This document shows, piece after piece, positions 23,074 through 32,455 of a stretch of 64,000 nt of DNA (position 1 is the stretch's first letter; each line of letters starts with the position of its first letter). A model generated the notes under the pieces. It had not been told where the DNA came from and searched no databases. It worked only from the letters and a program-made list of their open reading frames with translations. Source of the stretch: Gordonia jacobaea. Its GTDB lineage: Bacteria; Actinomycetota; Actinomycetes; Mycobacteriales; Mycobacteriaceae. The stretch spans positions 186,001-250,000 of the forward strand of contig NZ_LDTZ01000014.1 of NCBI RefSeq assembly GCF_001186365.1. Reading direction: 5' to 3'. The position numbers and the translations under genes were made by a program.

Positions 23074-25625
23074 CCCGCGAGATGGATTCGGCACCAACGA
23101 TGGATACACAAACCTGTGTGGTCGTCGGCCACGGAATGGTCGGACACCGATTCGTTCAGGAACTGCGCGAACGCGACACCGCGAACCGATACCGGGTGAT
23201 CGTGTTGAGCGAAGAACCGGTCGCTGCCTACGACCGTGTCGGGTTGTCGAGCTACGTCGGATCGTGGGACCCCGCGTCGATGTCGCTGCCCGACAACACC
23301 TATGCCGGAGACGGCCTCGTCGAGCTCCGGTTGGGCGAGTCGGCCACGACGATCGACCGCGATCAACGTCGGATCATCACTTCGTCGGGCAACGAGATCG
23401 ACTACGACGCAGTCGTTCTCGCCACCGGATCGTATCCGTTCGTGCCGCCTGTCGAGGGCAAGGACAATCCGCGGAGCTTCGTGTACCGCACGCTCGCCGA
23501 CCTCGACGCGATCCGCGCGATCGCCGAGGCCGCGGAGCCGGGTGCGCCGGGAGTCGTTGTCGGCGGCGGACTGCTCGGACTCGAGGCGGCCAACGCCCTG
23601 CGACTGCTCGGAATGACGCCGCACGTCGTCGAATTCGCGCCCCGACTGATGCCACTTCAGGTCGACGACGGCGGCGGAGCTTTGCTGGCATCGCTCGTCG
23701 GTGAGCTCGGTCTGCACGTGCACACAGGCGTGTCCACGACGGCCATCGCCGACGGAGACGACGAACTCCTCGCCGTCACACTGTCGGACGGGACCGTCCT
23801 CGACGCCGCGCTCGTGGTGTTCTCCGCGGGAGTCCGCCCGCAGGACGCGATCGGTCGGCAGGCCGGGCTCGACGTCGGTGAGCGCGGCGGAATCATCACC
23901 GATACCGGATGTCGCACAAGCGATTCGGCGATCTGGGCGATCGGTGAGGTCGCCGCGGTCGAGGGTCGGTGCTACGGGCTCGTCGCTCCCGGCTACACGA
24001 TGGCCGAGATCGCCGCGGACGGCATCCTCGGCGTCGAGGACACCCTGTTTCCCGGCGCCGACATGTCGACGAAGCTCAAGCTACTCGGCGTCGACGTCGC
24101 GAGCTTCGGAGACGCCATGGGTGTCACCGAGAACGCACTCGAGATCGTCTACTCCGATCCCGTCGCGGGCACCTACAAGAAGCTCGTGCTCTCCGACGAC
24201 GCGTCGACCCTGCTCGGCGGCATCCTCGTCGGCGACGCCGATGCGTACGCGATGCTGAAACCGATGGTGGGACGCGAGATTCCGGGCGATCCGTCGTCGT
24301 TGATCGCGCCCGCGGCAGGCGAGGGCGGCGGCATCGGATTGTCCGCACTGCCCGACGACGCCGAGATCTGTTCGTGCAACGGCGTTTCCAAGGGATCGAT
24401 CTGCTCGGCCATCGCCGAGGGCGCATGCTCGGTCGCCGACATCAAGGGCTGCACGTCGGCGGGTACGACGTGTGGTGGCTGCGTGCCGTCGATCACCAGG
24501 CTGCTCGCCGACTCGGGCGTCGAGTTGTCCAAGGCCCTGTGTGCGCACTTCGCGCAGTCGCGTGCCGAACTGTTCTCGATCGTCGCCGCAACCGGAATCC
24601 GCACCTTCTCCGAGCTGATCGCCCGCTTCGGGACCGGCAGTGGGTGCGAGATCTGCAAGCCGACCGTCGCGTCGATCCTGGCCTCGACGTCGAGCGATCA
24701 CATCCTCGACGGCGAGCAGGCCGCGCTGCAAGACACGAACGACCACTTCCTGGCCAATCTGCAGAAGAACGGCACCTACTCGGTCGTTCCGCGGATGCCC
24801 GGTGGCGAGGTGACCGCCGACCAACTGATCACGATCGGTCAGATCGCGAAGGATTTCGGCCTGTACACCAAGGTCACCGGTGGTCAGCGCATCGACATGT
24901 TCGGTGCGCGCGTCGAGCAGCTTCCCGAGATCTGGCGCCGACTCGTCGACGCCGGGATGGAGTCCGGCCACGCCTACGGCAAGAGCTTGCGGACTGTGAA
25001 GAGCTGCGTCGGTTCGAGCTGGTGTCGCTACGGCGTGCAGGATTCGGTGGCAATGGCGGTCCGCCTCGAACATCGCTATCGCGGGTTACGTTCACCACAC
25101 AAGATCAAGCTCGGCGTGTCAGGGTGTGCCCGCGAATGCGCGGAGGCGCGCGGCAAAGACGTCGGCGTGATCGCGACCGAGAATGGATGGAACCTCTACG
25201 TCGGCGGAAACGGCGGCCAGAGTCCCACGCACGCAAAGCTTCTCGCGTCCGGACTCGACGACGAGACGCTGGTGCGCTACATCGACCGCTACCTGATGTT
25301 CTACGTCAGGACCGCCGACAGGTTGCAGCGCACCGCGCCGTGGCAGGAGAGCTTCGACGGAGGGCTCGATCGGTTGCGGCAAATCGTGTGTGACGACATC
25401 CTTGGTATCGGAGGCGACCTCGAGGATGCGGTCGCCAGGCACGTTGACGGCTACCGCGACGAATGGGCCGCAGTGCTCGACGATGAGGACAAGCTGCGTC
25501 GCTTCGTGTCCTTCGTCAACGCCCCGGAGACTCCCGACCCGACCATCGCCTTCGACGACTCGTCGGGCCGCAAGGTCCCGGTGCTGCTCGGCACGCCCAC
25601 ACGACTCAAGGAGACAGCATCATGA
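23070..25625 (+). CDS. nirB: Assimilatory nitrite reductase large subunit, copy 1
   Basis: About 851 residues from GTG 23070, which overlaps the narK stop as GTGA; ATG 23082 or 23100 are alternatives. Order: FAD domain (VVGHGMVGHRFVQ), NAD(P)H domain (VVGGGLLGLEAANAL, about 164), BFD-type [2Fe-2S] module (CSCNGVSKGS to CGGC, about 433), a second BFD-like module ending CEICKP, and the siroheme/[4Fe-4S] reductase half with SCVGSSWCRYG and SGCARECAEA cysteines. It reduces nitrite to ammonium in the cytoplasm together with NirD. A larger open frame upstream is only a shadow of narK. Confidence 0.92.
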   Translation: MTREMDSAPTMDTQTCVVVGHGMVGHRFVQELRERDTANRYRVIVLSEEPVAAYDRVGLSSYVGSWDPASMSLPDNTYAGDGLVELRLGESATTIDRDQRRIITSSGNEIDYDAVVLATGSYPFVPPVEGKDNPRSFVYRTLADLDAIRAIAEAAEPGAPGVVVGGGLLGLEAANALRLLGMTPHVVEFAPRLMPLQVDDGGGALLASLVGELGLHVHTGVSTTAIADGDDELLAVTLSDGTVLDAALVVFSAGVRPQDAIGRQAGLDVGERGGIITDTGCRTSDSAIWAIGEVAAVEGRCYGLVAPGYTMAEIAADGILGVEDTLFPGADMSTKLKLLGVDVASFGDAMGVTENALEIVYSDPVAGTYKKLVLSDDASTLLGGILVGDADAYAMLKPMVGREIPGDPSSLIAPAAGEGGGIGLSALPDDAEICSCNGVSKGSICSAIAEGACSVADIKGCTSAGTTCGGCVPSITRLLADSGVELSKALCAHFAQSRAELFSIVAATGIRTFSELIARFGTGSGCEICKPTVASILASTSSDHILDGEQAALQDTNDHFLANLQKNGTYSVVPRMPGGEVTADQLITIGQIAKDFGLYTKVTGGQRIDMFGARVEQLPEIWRRLVDAGMESGHAYGKSLRTVKSCVGSSWCRYGVQDSVAMAVRLEHRYRGLRSPHKIKLGVSGCARECAEARGKDVGVIATENGWNLYVGGNGGQSPTHAKLLASGLDDETLVRYIDRYLMFYVRTADRLQRTAPWQESFDGGLDRLRQIVCDDILGIGGDLEDAVARHVDGYRDEWAAVLDDEDKLRRFVSFVNAPETPDPTIAFDDSSGRKVPVLLGTPTRLKETAS

Positions 25626-26026
25626 CCGCGTTGGACGACGCTCCGCAGTCGGCGGGCGACACCACTGTTGCGACCGTGAGTACCTGGGTGCCGGTGTGCA
25701 CGCTCGACCAGTTGACTGTCGGCCGCGGTGTTGCGGCGCTCGTCGGCACCACACAGGTCGCGGTGTTCCGCCTGTCCGACGGCGCGGACACACTGCGCGT
25801 CGTTGACAACATCGATCCCTTCGGCCGCGCCGCCGTGATGTCGCGCGGGCTGATCGGCGATCGAAATGGTGAGCCCACCGTCGCATCACCCCTGCTCAAG
25901 CAGGTGTTTTCGCTCGAATCCGGCGCGTGTCTCGATGACGAGTCGCAGGCGCTGCGGACGTACCCGGTGCGGGTTGTCGATGGAATGGTCGAGGTCGGGA
26001 TCATCGAGACCAGCGACACCCGATGA
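25622..26026 (+). CDS. nirD: Nitrite reductase small subunit, copy 1
   Basis: 134 residues, a Rieske-fold domain of the NirD family that lacks the iron-sulfur ligands: no CxH/CxxH pair is present. The family block VDNIDPFGRAAVMSRGLIGD then ASPLLKQVFSLESGACLDD is clear. It binds NirB and is needed for its activity in characterised systems. ATG overlaps the nirB stop by four bases and its stop overlaps hemD by four bases. Confidence 0.9.
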   Translation: MTALDDAPQSAGDTTVATVSTWVPVCTLDQLTVGRGVAALVGTTQVAVFRLSDGADTLRVVDNIDPFGRAAVMSRGLIGDRNGEPTVASPLLKQVFSLESGACLDDESQALRTYPVRVVDGMVEVGIIETSDTR

Positions 26027-27204
26027 CACCCTCCGACCCACCCACGGTCACGGCGAATCCGGACAAGACCCTGACCGGCTTCACCATCGGCATCACGGCG
26101 GCGCGGCGAGCCGACGAGTTCGCCGCGCTGCTCACACGTCGTGGCGCCGAGGTCATCCATGCCCCTGCCATCCGCATCATCCCGCTCATCGACGACGACG
26201 AGCTCGAGCGTGCCACCGAATCCATTCTCAAGGAACCGCCAGACGTCATGGTGGCGACCACAGGAATCGGATTCCGCGGCTGGGTGGAGGCGGCCGACGG
26301 GTGGGGACTCGCCGACGACCTGGTGGACACGCTCGGTGGCGTGCGCCTGCTCGCGAGAGGCCCCAAGGCCAAGGGGGCCATTCGCGCGGCGGGTCTGCGT
26401 GAACAGTGGTCGCCGCCTAGCGAGTCGTCGAGCGAGCTGATCCGTGAGCTACTCGACGAGGGAGTCGCGGGTCTGCGGGTGGCAGTACAGCTCCACGGCG
26501 CGACGACGAGCTGGGAGCCGCTACCCGACCTGTGCGACGTGCTCCGCGAGGCGGGCGCGGAGGTCGTCCCGGTGCCGGTCTACCGCTGGACTCCGCCGGA
26601 CGACACCGACCCGATGGCCCGGATGATCGACGCTGTCATCAACCGCGACCTCGACGCCGTGACGTTCACCAGCGCACCAGCGGTGGCGTCGATGCTCGGT
26701 CAAGCGCATCGCACCGGTGCGCTTGAACCGTTGCTGCACGCCATGCGCACCGTGGTACCCGCGATGTGCGTCGGCAACGTGACGGCGGGGCCGCTGCACG
26801 CGCTTCAGGTTCCCACGGTCCAGCCCGCCCGGTTTCGTCTCGGAGCGCTCGTCAGACTCATCGCCGAGGAACTACCGCGTCGCGCGAGCGTGCTCCGCGT
26901 CGCGGGGCACGACCTGAGCCTGCGCGCGTCGGGCGTGGTGGTCGACGGCTGCTTCCAATCGGTGACGGGCTCGAGTATGGCGCTGCTGCGCGTGCTGCAT
27001 CGTGTTCCGGGACAAGTCATTTCGCGCAAAGCGATGCTCGACGAACTTCCCGGCGGTGGCACTGATACGCACGCCGTCGAGATGGCGGTCACCAGACTGC
27101 GCTCGGCGTTGGGCGATTCCAAAATGATCCAGACGGTGGTCAAGCGTGGATACCGCTTGGCCGTCGACCTCGAATACGACGAGAACGATTCCGATGACGC
27201 CTGA
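26023..27204 (+). CDS. hemD: Uroporphyrinogen-III synthase fused to a winged-helix domain
   Basis: 393 residues. The N-terminal two thirds is a HemD domain (FTIGITAARRADEFAALLTRRG; VTFTSAPAVASML; PAMCVGNVTAG) that closes hydroxymethylbilane to uroporphyrinogen III, the precursor of siroheme. The last 100 residues form an OmpR-type DNA-binding domain (RVLHRVPGQVISRKAMLDEL; AVEMAVTRLRSALGD; VVKRGYRLAVD). M. tuberculosis Rv0260c has the same layout near nirBD and narK3. It could both supply and regulate siroheme synthesis; whether the synthase is active is unknown. Confidence 0.82.
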   Translation: MTPSDPPTVTANPDKTLTGFTIGITAARRADEFAALLTRRGAEVIHAPAIRIIPLIDDDELERATESILKEPPDVMVATTGIGFRGWVEAADGWGLADDLVDTLGGVRLLARGPKAKGAIRAAGLREQWSPPSESSSELIRELLDEGVAGLRVAVQLHGATTSWEPLPDLCDVLREAGAEVVPVPVYRWTPPDDTDPMARMIDAVINRDLDAVTFTSAPAVASMLGQAHRTGALEPLLHAMRTVVPAMCVGNVTAGPLHALQVPTVQPARFRLGALVRLIAEELPRRASVLRVAGHDLSLRASGVVVDGCFQSVTGSSMALLRVLHRVPGQVISRKAMLDELPGGGTDTHAVEMAVTRLRSALGDSKMIQTVVKRGYRLAVDLEYDENDSDDA

Positions 27205-27928
27205 ACACTTCGCTGCCACCGCGCCGCAACCCATCCTCGTGGCTCACGGCACCCGCTCGGTTGCGGGAGTCGCGACCATCGCACGCATTGCCGAACTCGT
27301 GGGGGAGCGCGTCGGAACGACGCGCGTCGCATTCGTCGACGTCCTCGGTCCCTCGCCGTCGGAGCTACTCAGGCAGACCCCGGGGCCTGCGCTGATCGTG
27401 CCCGCTTTTCTGGCCGCGGGATACCACGTCCGACGCGACATCCCGGAGCACATCGAGGCCAGCGGCCATCAGAGCGTCGCCCTGTGCGACAACATGGGCC
27501 CCGACCCGATGCTCGCGGTGCTGATGCTCGAGCGACTGCGCGCCGCCGGCTGGCGGCGCGGTGACGCCGTGGTCATGGCCGCCGCCGGATCCTCGGATGC
27601 GCTCGCGCTGGCCGACGTCGAGACCGCAGCTGGTCAGCTCGGCGAGCTGATCGACGACGACGTTCCGGTCGGCTACGTCACCACCGCGACACCACGCGTC
27701 CCCGACGTGGTGTCGGCCACGCGTGGGTCGCGGCGGCGTCGGGTCTTCATCGCCGCCTACCTGTTGGCGCCAGGACTGTTTCACGCCCGCTTGAGCGAGT
27801 ACGGCGCCGACGGCGTTGCTGCCCCGATCGGCGCGGACCCGCGGGTGGCGGATCTGATCGTCGCGCGGCTCACCACCACGGGCCGGGGCGACTCACAGTC
27901 GCGACTAGCGCGTGTGAGAACCATGTGA
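27194..27928 (+). CDS. Sirohydrochlorin chelatase (CbiX/SirB family)
   Basis: 244 residues from ATG 27194, overlapping the hemD stop by 11 bp. Two alpha/beta chelatase repeats are visible: LVAHGTRSVAGVATIARIAELV with the metal histidine and PAFLAAGYHVRRDIPEHI with the second, then a weaker second half (VFIAAYLLAPGLFHARL). Family members insert Fe2+ or Co2+ into sirohydrochlorin; between hemD and the reductases, siroheme formation is the expected role. The SUMT methyltransferase step is not encoded in the window. Confidence 0.83.
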   Translation: MTPEHFAATAPQPILVAHGTRSVAGVATIARIAELVGERVGTTRVAFVDVLGPSPSELLRQTPGPALIVPAFLAAGYHVRRDIPEHIEASGHQSVALCDNMGPDPMLAVLMLERLRAAGWRRGDAVVMAAAGSSDALALADVETAAGQLGELIDDDVPVGYVTTATPRVPDVVSATRGSRRRRVFIAAYLLAPGLFHARLSEYGADGVAAPIGADPRVADLIVARLTTTGRGDSQSRLARVRTM

Positions 27929-27948
27929 TCGACCGGTAACGCGCATTC

Positions 27949-30900
27949 ATGGCATCGGAAACAATCGGCTCCAACCATGGAGTCATGCCCGCGACCTCCA
28001 CCGTCGACTCGCTCTGTGCTTACTGCGGGGTGGGGTGCGGGATGGTGCTGCACGTGTCGACGCCCGACGGCGCAGGACTTCCGTTGGTCACCAAGACCAC
28101 CGGACGTAAGGATCATCCGACGAACTTCGGCCGGTTGTGCACCAAGGGGTCGACCACGTCGGACATGCTTGCCGCTCCGGGACGGATGGAAAAGGCGTCG
28201 ATCCGGACTAGCCGTGACACCGACCGGGAGTCGGTCGGAATCGACGAGGCGATCTCTTTTGCCGCACGTCGGATGCGGGCGATAGCCGACGAGCACGGCC
28301 CGGATTCGGTTGCGGTGTACGTGTCGGGCCAGATGTCGACCGAGGCGCAGTACCTGTCGAACAAGTTCACCAAGGGCTATCTGCGCGGCATCAACATCGA
28401 ATCCAACTCGCGACTGTGCATGGCCAGCGCGGGCACCGGCTACAAGCAGTCCCTCGGCGCCGACGGCCCACCCGGCTCCTATCAGGACTTCGAGCACGCC
28501 GACCTGTTCTTCGTCATCGGCTCCAACATGGCCGACTGCCATCCGATCCTGTTCCTACGCATGATGGAACGGGTCAAGGCAGGCGCGAAACTGGTCGTGA
28601 TCGATCCACGACGCACCGCCACCGCGGCCAAGGCCGACCTCTACCTGCAGGTCAAACCCGGCACCGACCTCGCCCTGCTGAACGGTCTGCTGCACCTGCT
28701 GATCGAGGCCGACGACGTCGACCACTCCTTCGTCGAGACCTACACCGAGGGTTTCGATGCGACCAAGGAGTTCGTCTCCGAGTACACGCCCGGTGTCGTC
28801 AGCGAGACCACCGGCATCCCCGAGGCCGACATCCGCGCGGCCGCACAGTGGATCGGTGAGTCCACGAACTGGATGAGTTGCTGGACAATGGGACTCAACC
28901 AGTCCATCCACGGAACCTGGCACACCAACGCGCTGATCAATCTGCACCTGGTCACCGGCGCGATCTGCCGCCTCGGCAGTGGTCCCTTCTCGCTCACCGG
29001 ACAGCCCAACGCGATGGGCGGACGCGAAATGGGTTATATGGGGCCGGGTTTGCCCGGCCAGCGGGCGGTGATCTCCGAGGCCGACCGTGACTTCTGCGAG
29101 GACACCTGGGGTGTGCCACGCGGTACGCTGCGCAGTGAGGTCGGGACCGGCACCATCGACATGTTCGACCAGATGGCCGACGGCAAGATCAAGGCCTGCT
29201 GGATCATCTGCACCAATCCCATTGCCAGCGTGTCCAATCGATCGCGTGTCATCGAAGCACTGCAACGCTGTGAGCTGGTGGTGGTGCAGGATGTGTTCGC
29301 CGAGAACGAGACCCTGCCCTACGCCGACGTCGCACTGCCCGCCACTCTGTGGACCGAGTCCGACGGGGTGATGATCAACTCCGAACGCAACCTCACCCTC
29401 TTCCAGCCGGCCGTCGCGCCACCCGGCGATGCGCTGCCCGACTGGCAACTGATCTGCCGGATCGCCACCGAGATGGGATACGGCGAAGGATTCTCCTTCG
29501 GTTCGGCCGAAGAGGTGTTCGAGGAGATCAAGCGGTTCTGGAATCCCAAGACCGGCTGGGACATTCGCGGTGCCAGCTATGCGCGGCTCCGCGAGACCCC
29601 GCTGCAGTGGCCGTGCCCGCCCGACGACGACGCCGACCGCCACCCCATCCGCTATCTCAACGACGGCCGTAGCCAGACCAAGGTGGTGCGCGCCGACGGC
29701 ACCACACCGGAGTTCGTCTTCCCCACCCCGAGCGGGCGGGCGATCTTCCACGCCCGACCATGTCTGCCGCCCGCCGAGATGCCCGACGACGAGTTCCCCC
29801 TCGTCCTCAACACCGGCCGGCTGCCGCACCAGTGGCACACCATGACCAAGACCGGGCGGGTGGCCAAGCTCAACAAACTCAACCCGTCACCGTTCGTCGA
29901 GATCCACCCTGACGATGCGGCCGCTCTCGATGTGGCCGAGGGGGATTCGGTGCGCGTGCGATCACGGCGCGGTGCCGCGGTGCTGCCTGCCGTCCTCACC
30001 GACCGCGTACGCCCCGGCAACTGCTTCGCACCGTTTCACTGGAGCGACATGTTCGGTGCGGACGTCACCATCAATGCCGTCACCAACGACGCCGTCGACC
30101 CGGCGTCGTTGCAACCGGAGTTCAAGGTGAGTGCCGTGGCGTTGGAGAAGGTCGCCGCAGCGCCGACCGCTGATACACCCGCACCGGCCCATGCCCGCAC
30201 CGATGTCCCGGCGTCATCTCTCGCTGTGACACTGGGACTTTCGGCCGTTGCTCCGCCCGCGCTGTCGGCCACCGAACAGGCCTATGTGGCCGGAGTGCTC
30301 GCCGGGCTGCAGAGCGAGGCGTCGATTGCAGGCGTACCGCTGTTGCCGCCCGAGGCACCGCTGTCCGAACAGAATCGCGCCTGGGTGAATGGTGTTCTCG
30401 CCGGGGCATTCTCACGATCCACGTCCACCGCGGACGGGCCGCAGGCAGCAGCGCCGGAGGACGCGGCGCTCGCGCCGACCGTCGAGGTGCTCTGGGCATC
30501 GCAGACCGGTACCGTCGAGGACTACGCGCCGACCGTCGCACAATCGCTGGCGGCGCAGGGCTATTCGGCCGCAACCAAAACCCTCGACGAGGCCGGACTC
30601 GCTGCCCTCACCCCGGAGAGCACGGTGCTGATCGTCACCTCCACCACCGGAGACGGCGATCCCCCGGACAACGCCACATCCTTCTGGGACCAACTTTCCG
30701 GCGACGATGCGCCACCGCTGAGCGGCGTGCGGTACGGGGTGCTGGCCTTCGGCGATCCCAGCTACGACGAATTCTGCGGTTTCGGACGCAAACTCGACGA
30801 CCGGCTGGCCGAACTGGGGGCCACGCGTCTTCTCGACCGGGTCGACTGCGAACCCGATTTCGAGTCGACGGCGCAGGGCTGGCTCGACGCCGTATCCGGT

Positions 30901-32085
30901 GAACTGGCCACGGCGCTGCCGTCGGCGAGCGCCCCCGCGGAAGCCCCGCCGGTGCCGGACGCGCCGATCTCCTACGGCCGTAAGAACCCGCTGGTGACCT
31001 CGCTGGTCCGGAACACCCGCCTCAGTGGCGACGGATCGGCAAAGGACGTGCGGCAGTTCGGGTTCGCGCTGCCCGAGAACACTCTGACCTACGATGCGGG
31101 CGATGCCCTCGGGGTGTGGCCGCGCAACAGTCCACCACTGGTCGAGGCGTTCCTGGAGACCTCCGGACTCGACGCCGACACGGTGGTCACCGTCGGCGGC
31201 GAGGACATGCCGTTGGCCAGCGCCCTGCGTGAACGCCTCGAGATCGCGAAGATCAGCCCCGGTGTCCTCGAATTCGTCTGCGACCGGGCAGCATCGGCGG
31301 ATCTGCGGTCGATGCTGGCGCCGGAGAACAAATCCGACCTAGACGACTGGCTGTGGGGCAGGCAGATCGCCGACCTGCTCACCACGTTCCCGATGCGTGC
31401 ATCGGCGGCCGACTGGTTGTCGACGCTGGCGCCGATGACACCCCGGCAGTACTCGATCTCGTCGAGTCCGCTGGAGAGTCCCGACGAGGTCCAGTTGACG
31501 GTGTCGGCAGTGCGCTACAACCTGCACGGCGTCCCGCGTCACGGCGTCTGCTCGACCTACCTCGCCGACCACGCCGCCGACGACGACATTCGAATCTGGG
31601 TGCAGCGCAATGCCGGCTTCTCGCCGCCCGAGGATCCGGACGCCCCGATGATCATGGTCGGCCCGGGTACCGGAATCGCACCATTCCGCGGGTTCCTGCA
31701 TCATCGTCGGCTACTGGGTCATCGTGGGCCGAACTGGTTGTTCTTCGGTGAGCAGCACGCGGCCACCGACTTCTACTACCGCGACGAACTCGAGACGATG
31801 CTCGCCGACGGGTCGTTGGACCGGCTCGACGTCGCATTCTCCCGCGATCAGAAGTCGAAAGTCTATGTGCAGGACCGGATGATCGAGCACGGTGAACAGC
31901 TCTGGCGATGGCTGTCCGACGGCGCGCACTTCTATGTGTGCGGTGACCGGATGCGGATGGCCCGCGATGTCGACGACGCGCTGACCCGGGTCGTCGCCGA
32001 ACACGGTAAGTTGTCCGGCCCCAGTGCCGAGGCATATGTGAAAGCCCTTGCCGCCGATAAACGTTACGTGCGTGACGTCTACTGA
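27949..32085 (+). CDS. Nitrate reductase fused to a flavodoxin/FAD/NADPH reductase
   Basis: 1378 residues. Residues about 18-725 are a NasA-type bis-MGD molybdoenzyme with an N-terminal [4Fe-4S] site ([10 protein letters not shown] and LCTKGST) and C-terminal molybdopterin-binding barrel ([23 protein letters not shown]). A CysJ-like helical segment (about 760-825) leads to a flavodoxin domain (about 844-990; [38 protein letters not shown]), an FAD domain (about 1009-1230; [18 protein letters not shown]) and an NADPH domain ([14 protein letters not shown], about 1233; [17 protein letters not shown]). One chain could carry electrons from NADPH to nitrate. ATG 27985 is an alternative start. Confidence 0.9.
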   Translation: MASETIGSNHGVMPATSTVDSLCAYCGVGCGMVLHVSTPDGAGLPLVTKTTGRKDHPTNFGRLCTKGSTTSDMLAAPGRMEKASIRTSRDTDRESVGIDEAISFAARRMRAIADEHGPDSVAVYVSGQMSTEAQYLSNKFTKGYLRGINIESNSRLCMASAGTGYKQSLGADGPPGSYQDFEHADLFFVIGSNMADCHPILFLRMMERVKAGAKLVVIDPRRTATAAKADLYLQVKPGTDLALLNGLLHLLIEADDVDHSFVETYTEGFDATKEFVSEYTPGVVSETTGIPEADIRAAAQWIGESTNWMSCWTMGLNQSIHGTWHTNALINLHLVTGAICRLGSGPFSLTGQPNAMGGREMGYMGPGLPGQRAVISEADRDFCEDTWGVPRGTLRSEVGTGTIDMFDQMADGKIKACWIICTNPIASVSNRSRVIEALQRCELVVVQDVFAENETLPYADVALPATLWTESDGVMINSERNLTLFQPAVAPPGDALPDWQLICRIATEMGYGEGFSFGSAEEVFEEIKRFWNPKTGWDIRGASYARLRETPLQWPCPPDDDADRHPIRYLNDGRSQTKVVRADGTTPEFVFPTPSGRAIFHARPCLPPAEMPDDEFPLVLNTGRLPHQWHTMTKTGRVAKLNKLNPSPFVEIHPDDAAALDVAEGDSVRVRSRRGAAVLPAVLTDRVRPGNCFAPFHWSDMFGADVTINAVTNDAVDPASLQPEFKVSAVALEKVAAAPTADTPAPAHARTDVPASSLAVTLGLSAVAPPALSATEQAYVAGVLAGLQSEASIAGVPLLPPEAPLSEQNRAWVNGVLAGAFSRSTSTADGPQAAAPEDAALAPTVEVLWASQTGTVEDYAPTVAQSLAAQGYSAATKTLDEAGLAALTPESTVLIVTSTTGDGDPPDNATSFWDQLSGDDAPPLSGVRYGVLAFGDPSYDEFCGFGRKLDDRLAELGATRLLDRVDCEPDFESTAQGWLDAVSGELATALPSASAPAEAPPVPDAPISYGRKNPLVTSLVRNTRLSGDGSAKDVRQFGFALPENTLTYDAGDALGVWPRNSPPLVEAFLETSGLDADTVVTVGGEDMPLASALRERLEIAKISPGVLEFVCDRAASADLRSMLAPENKSDLDDWLWGRQIADLLTTFPMRASAADWLSTLAPMTPRQYSISSSPLESPDEVQLTVSAVRYNLHGVPRHGVCSTYLADHAADDDIRIWVQRNAGFSPPEDPDAPMIMVGPGTGIAPFRGFLHHRRLLGHRGPNWLFFGEQHAATDFYYRDELETMLADGSLDRLDVAFSRDQKSKVYVQDRMIEHGEQLWRWLSDGAHFYVCGDRMRMARDVDDALTRVVAEHGKLSGPSAEAYVKALAADKRYVRDVY

Positions 32086-32101
32086 AAGGTGACCCCGCCC
32101 C

Positions 32102-32455
32102 ATGAGTGACAGCAGCACACCGCGATTTCTGCAGGGCCTGTTCGCGTTCAAGGGAGCCGGCTTCGAGACCCTCGCGGTCATCGACGACTCGCTCACGCTG
32201 ACCGTGCCCGATGGCTCGACCCTGCAGGCGGTCTACTTCCGTGGCGGCAACAGCAGCGACGAGATGATCACGATTGCTCTGATGCACGACGGGAAACCGG
32301 TGCGCTACTTCCCGATTGCCGCTCAGGGCGGCACCCACGTGCCGCTGCGCCTGGTCGAGGACTTTCTGGAGGGCGCGGAGATTTCCCTTGCGCTCGCCGC
32401 ACCCACCTCCGCGTCGGGCACCGTGGTCATTGACCTCGGCGTGGTGGAGTTCTGA
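32102..32455 (+). CDS. Unknown protein in the nitrate cluster
   Basis: 117 residues of no family I can name. It is rich in predicted beta strands, without cysteines, signal peptide or membrane segment. Conserved-looking stretches are QGLFAFKGAGFETLAV, VYFRGGNSSDEMI and PLRLVEDFLEGAEISLAL. It starts 16 bp after the fused nitrate reductase, and its TGA shares a base with the ATG of nirB2 (TGATG), so it must be co-translated with them. An accessory, assembly or electron-transfer adaptor role is possible but unsupported. Confidence 0.7.
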   Translation: MSDSSTPRFLQGLFAFKGAGFETLAVIDDSLTLTVPDGSTLQAVYFRGGNSSDEMITIALMHDGKPVRYFPIAAQGGTHVPLRLVEDFLEGAEISLALAAPTSASGTVVIDLGVVEF

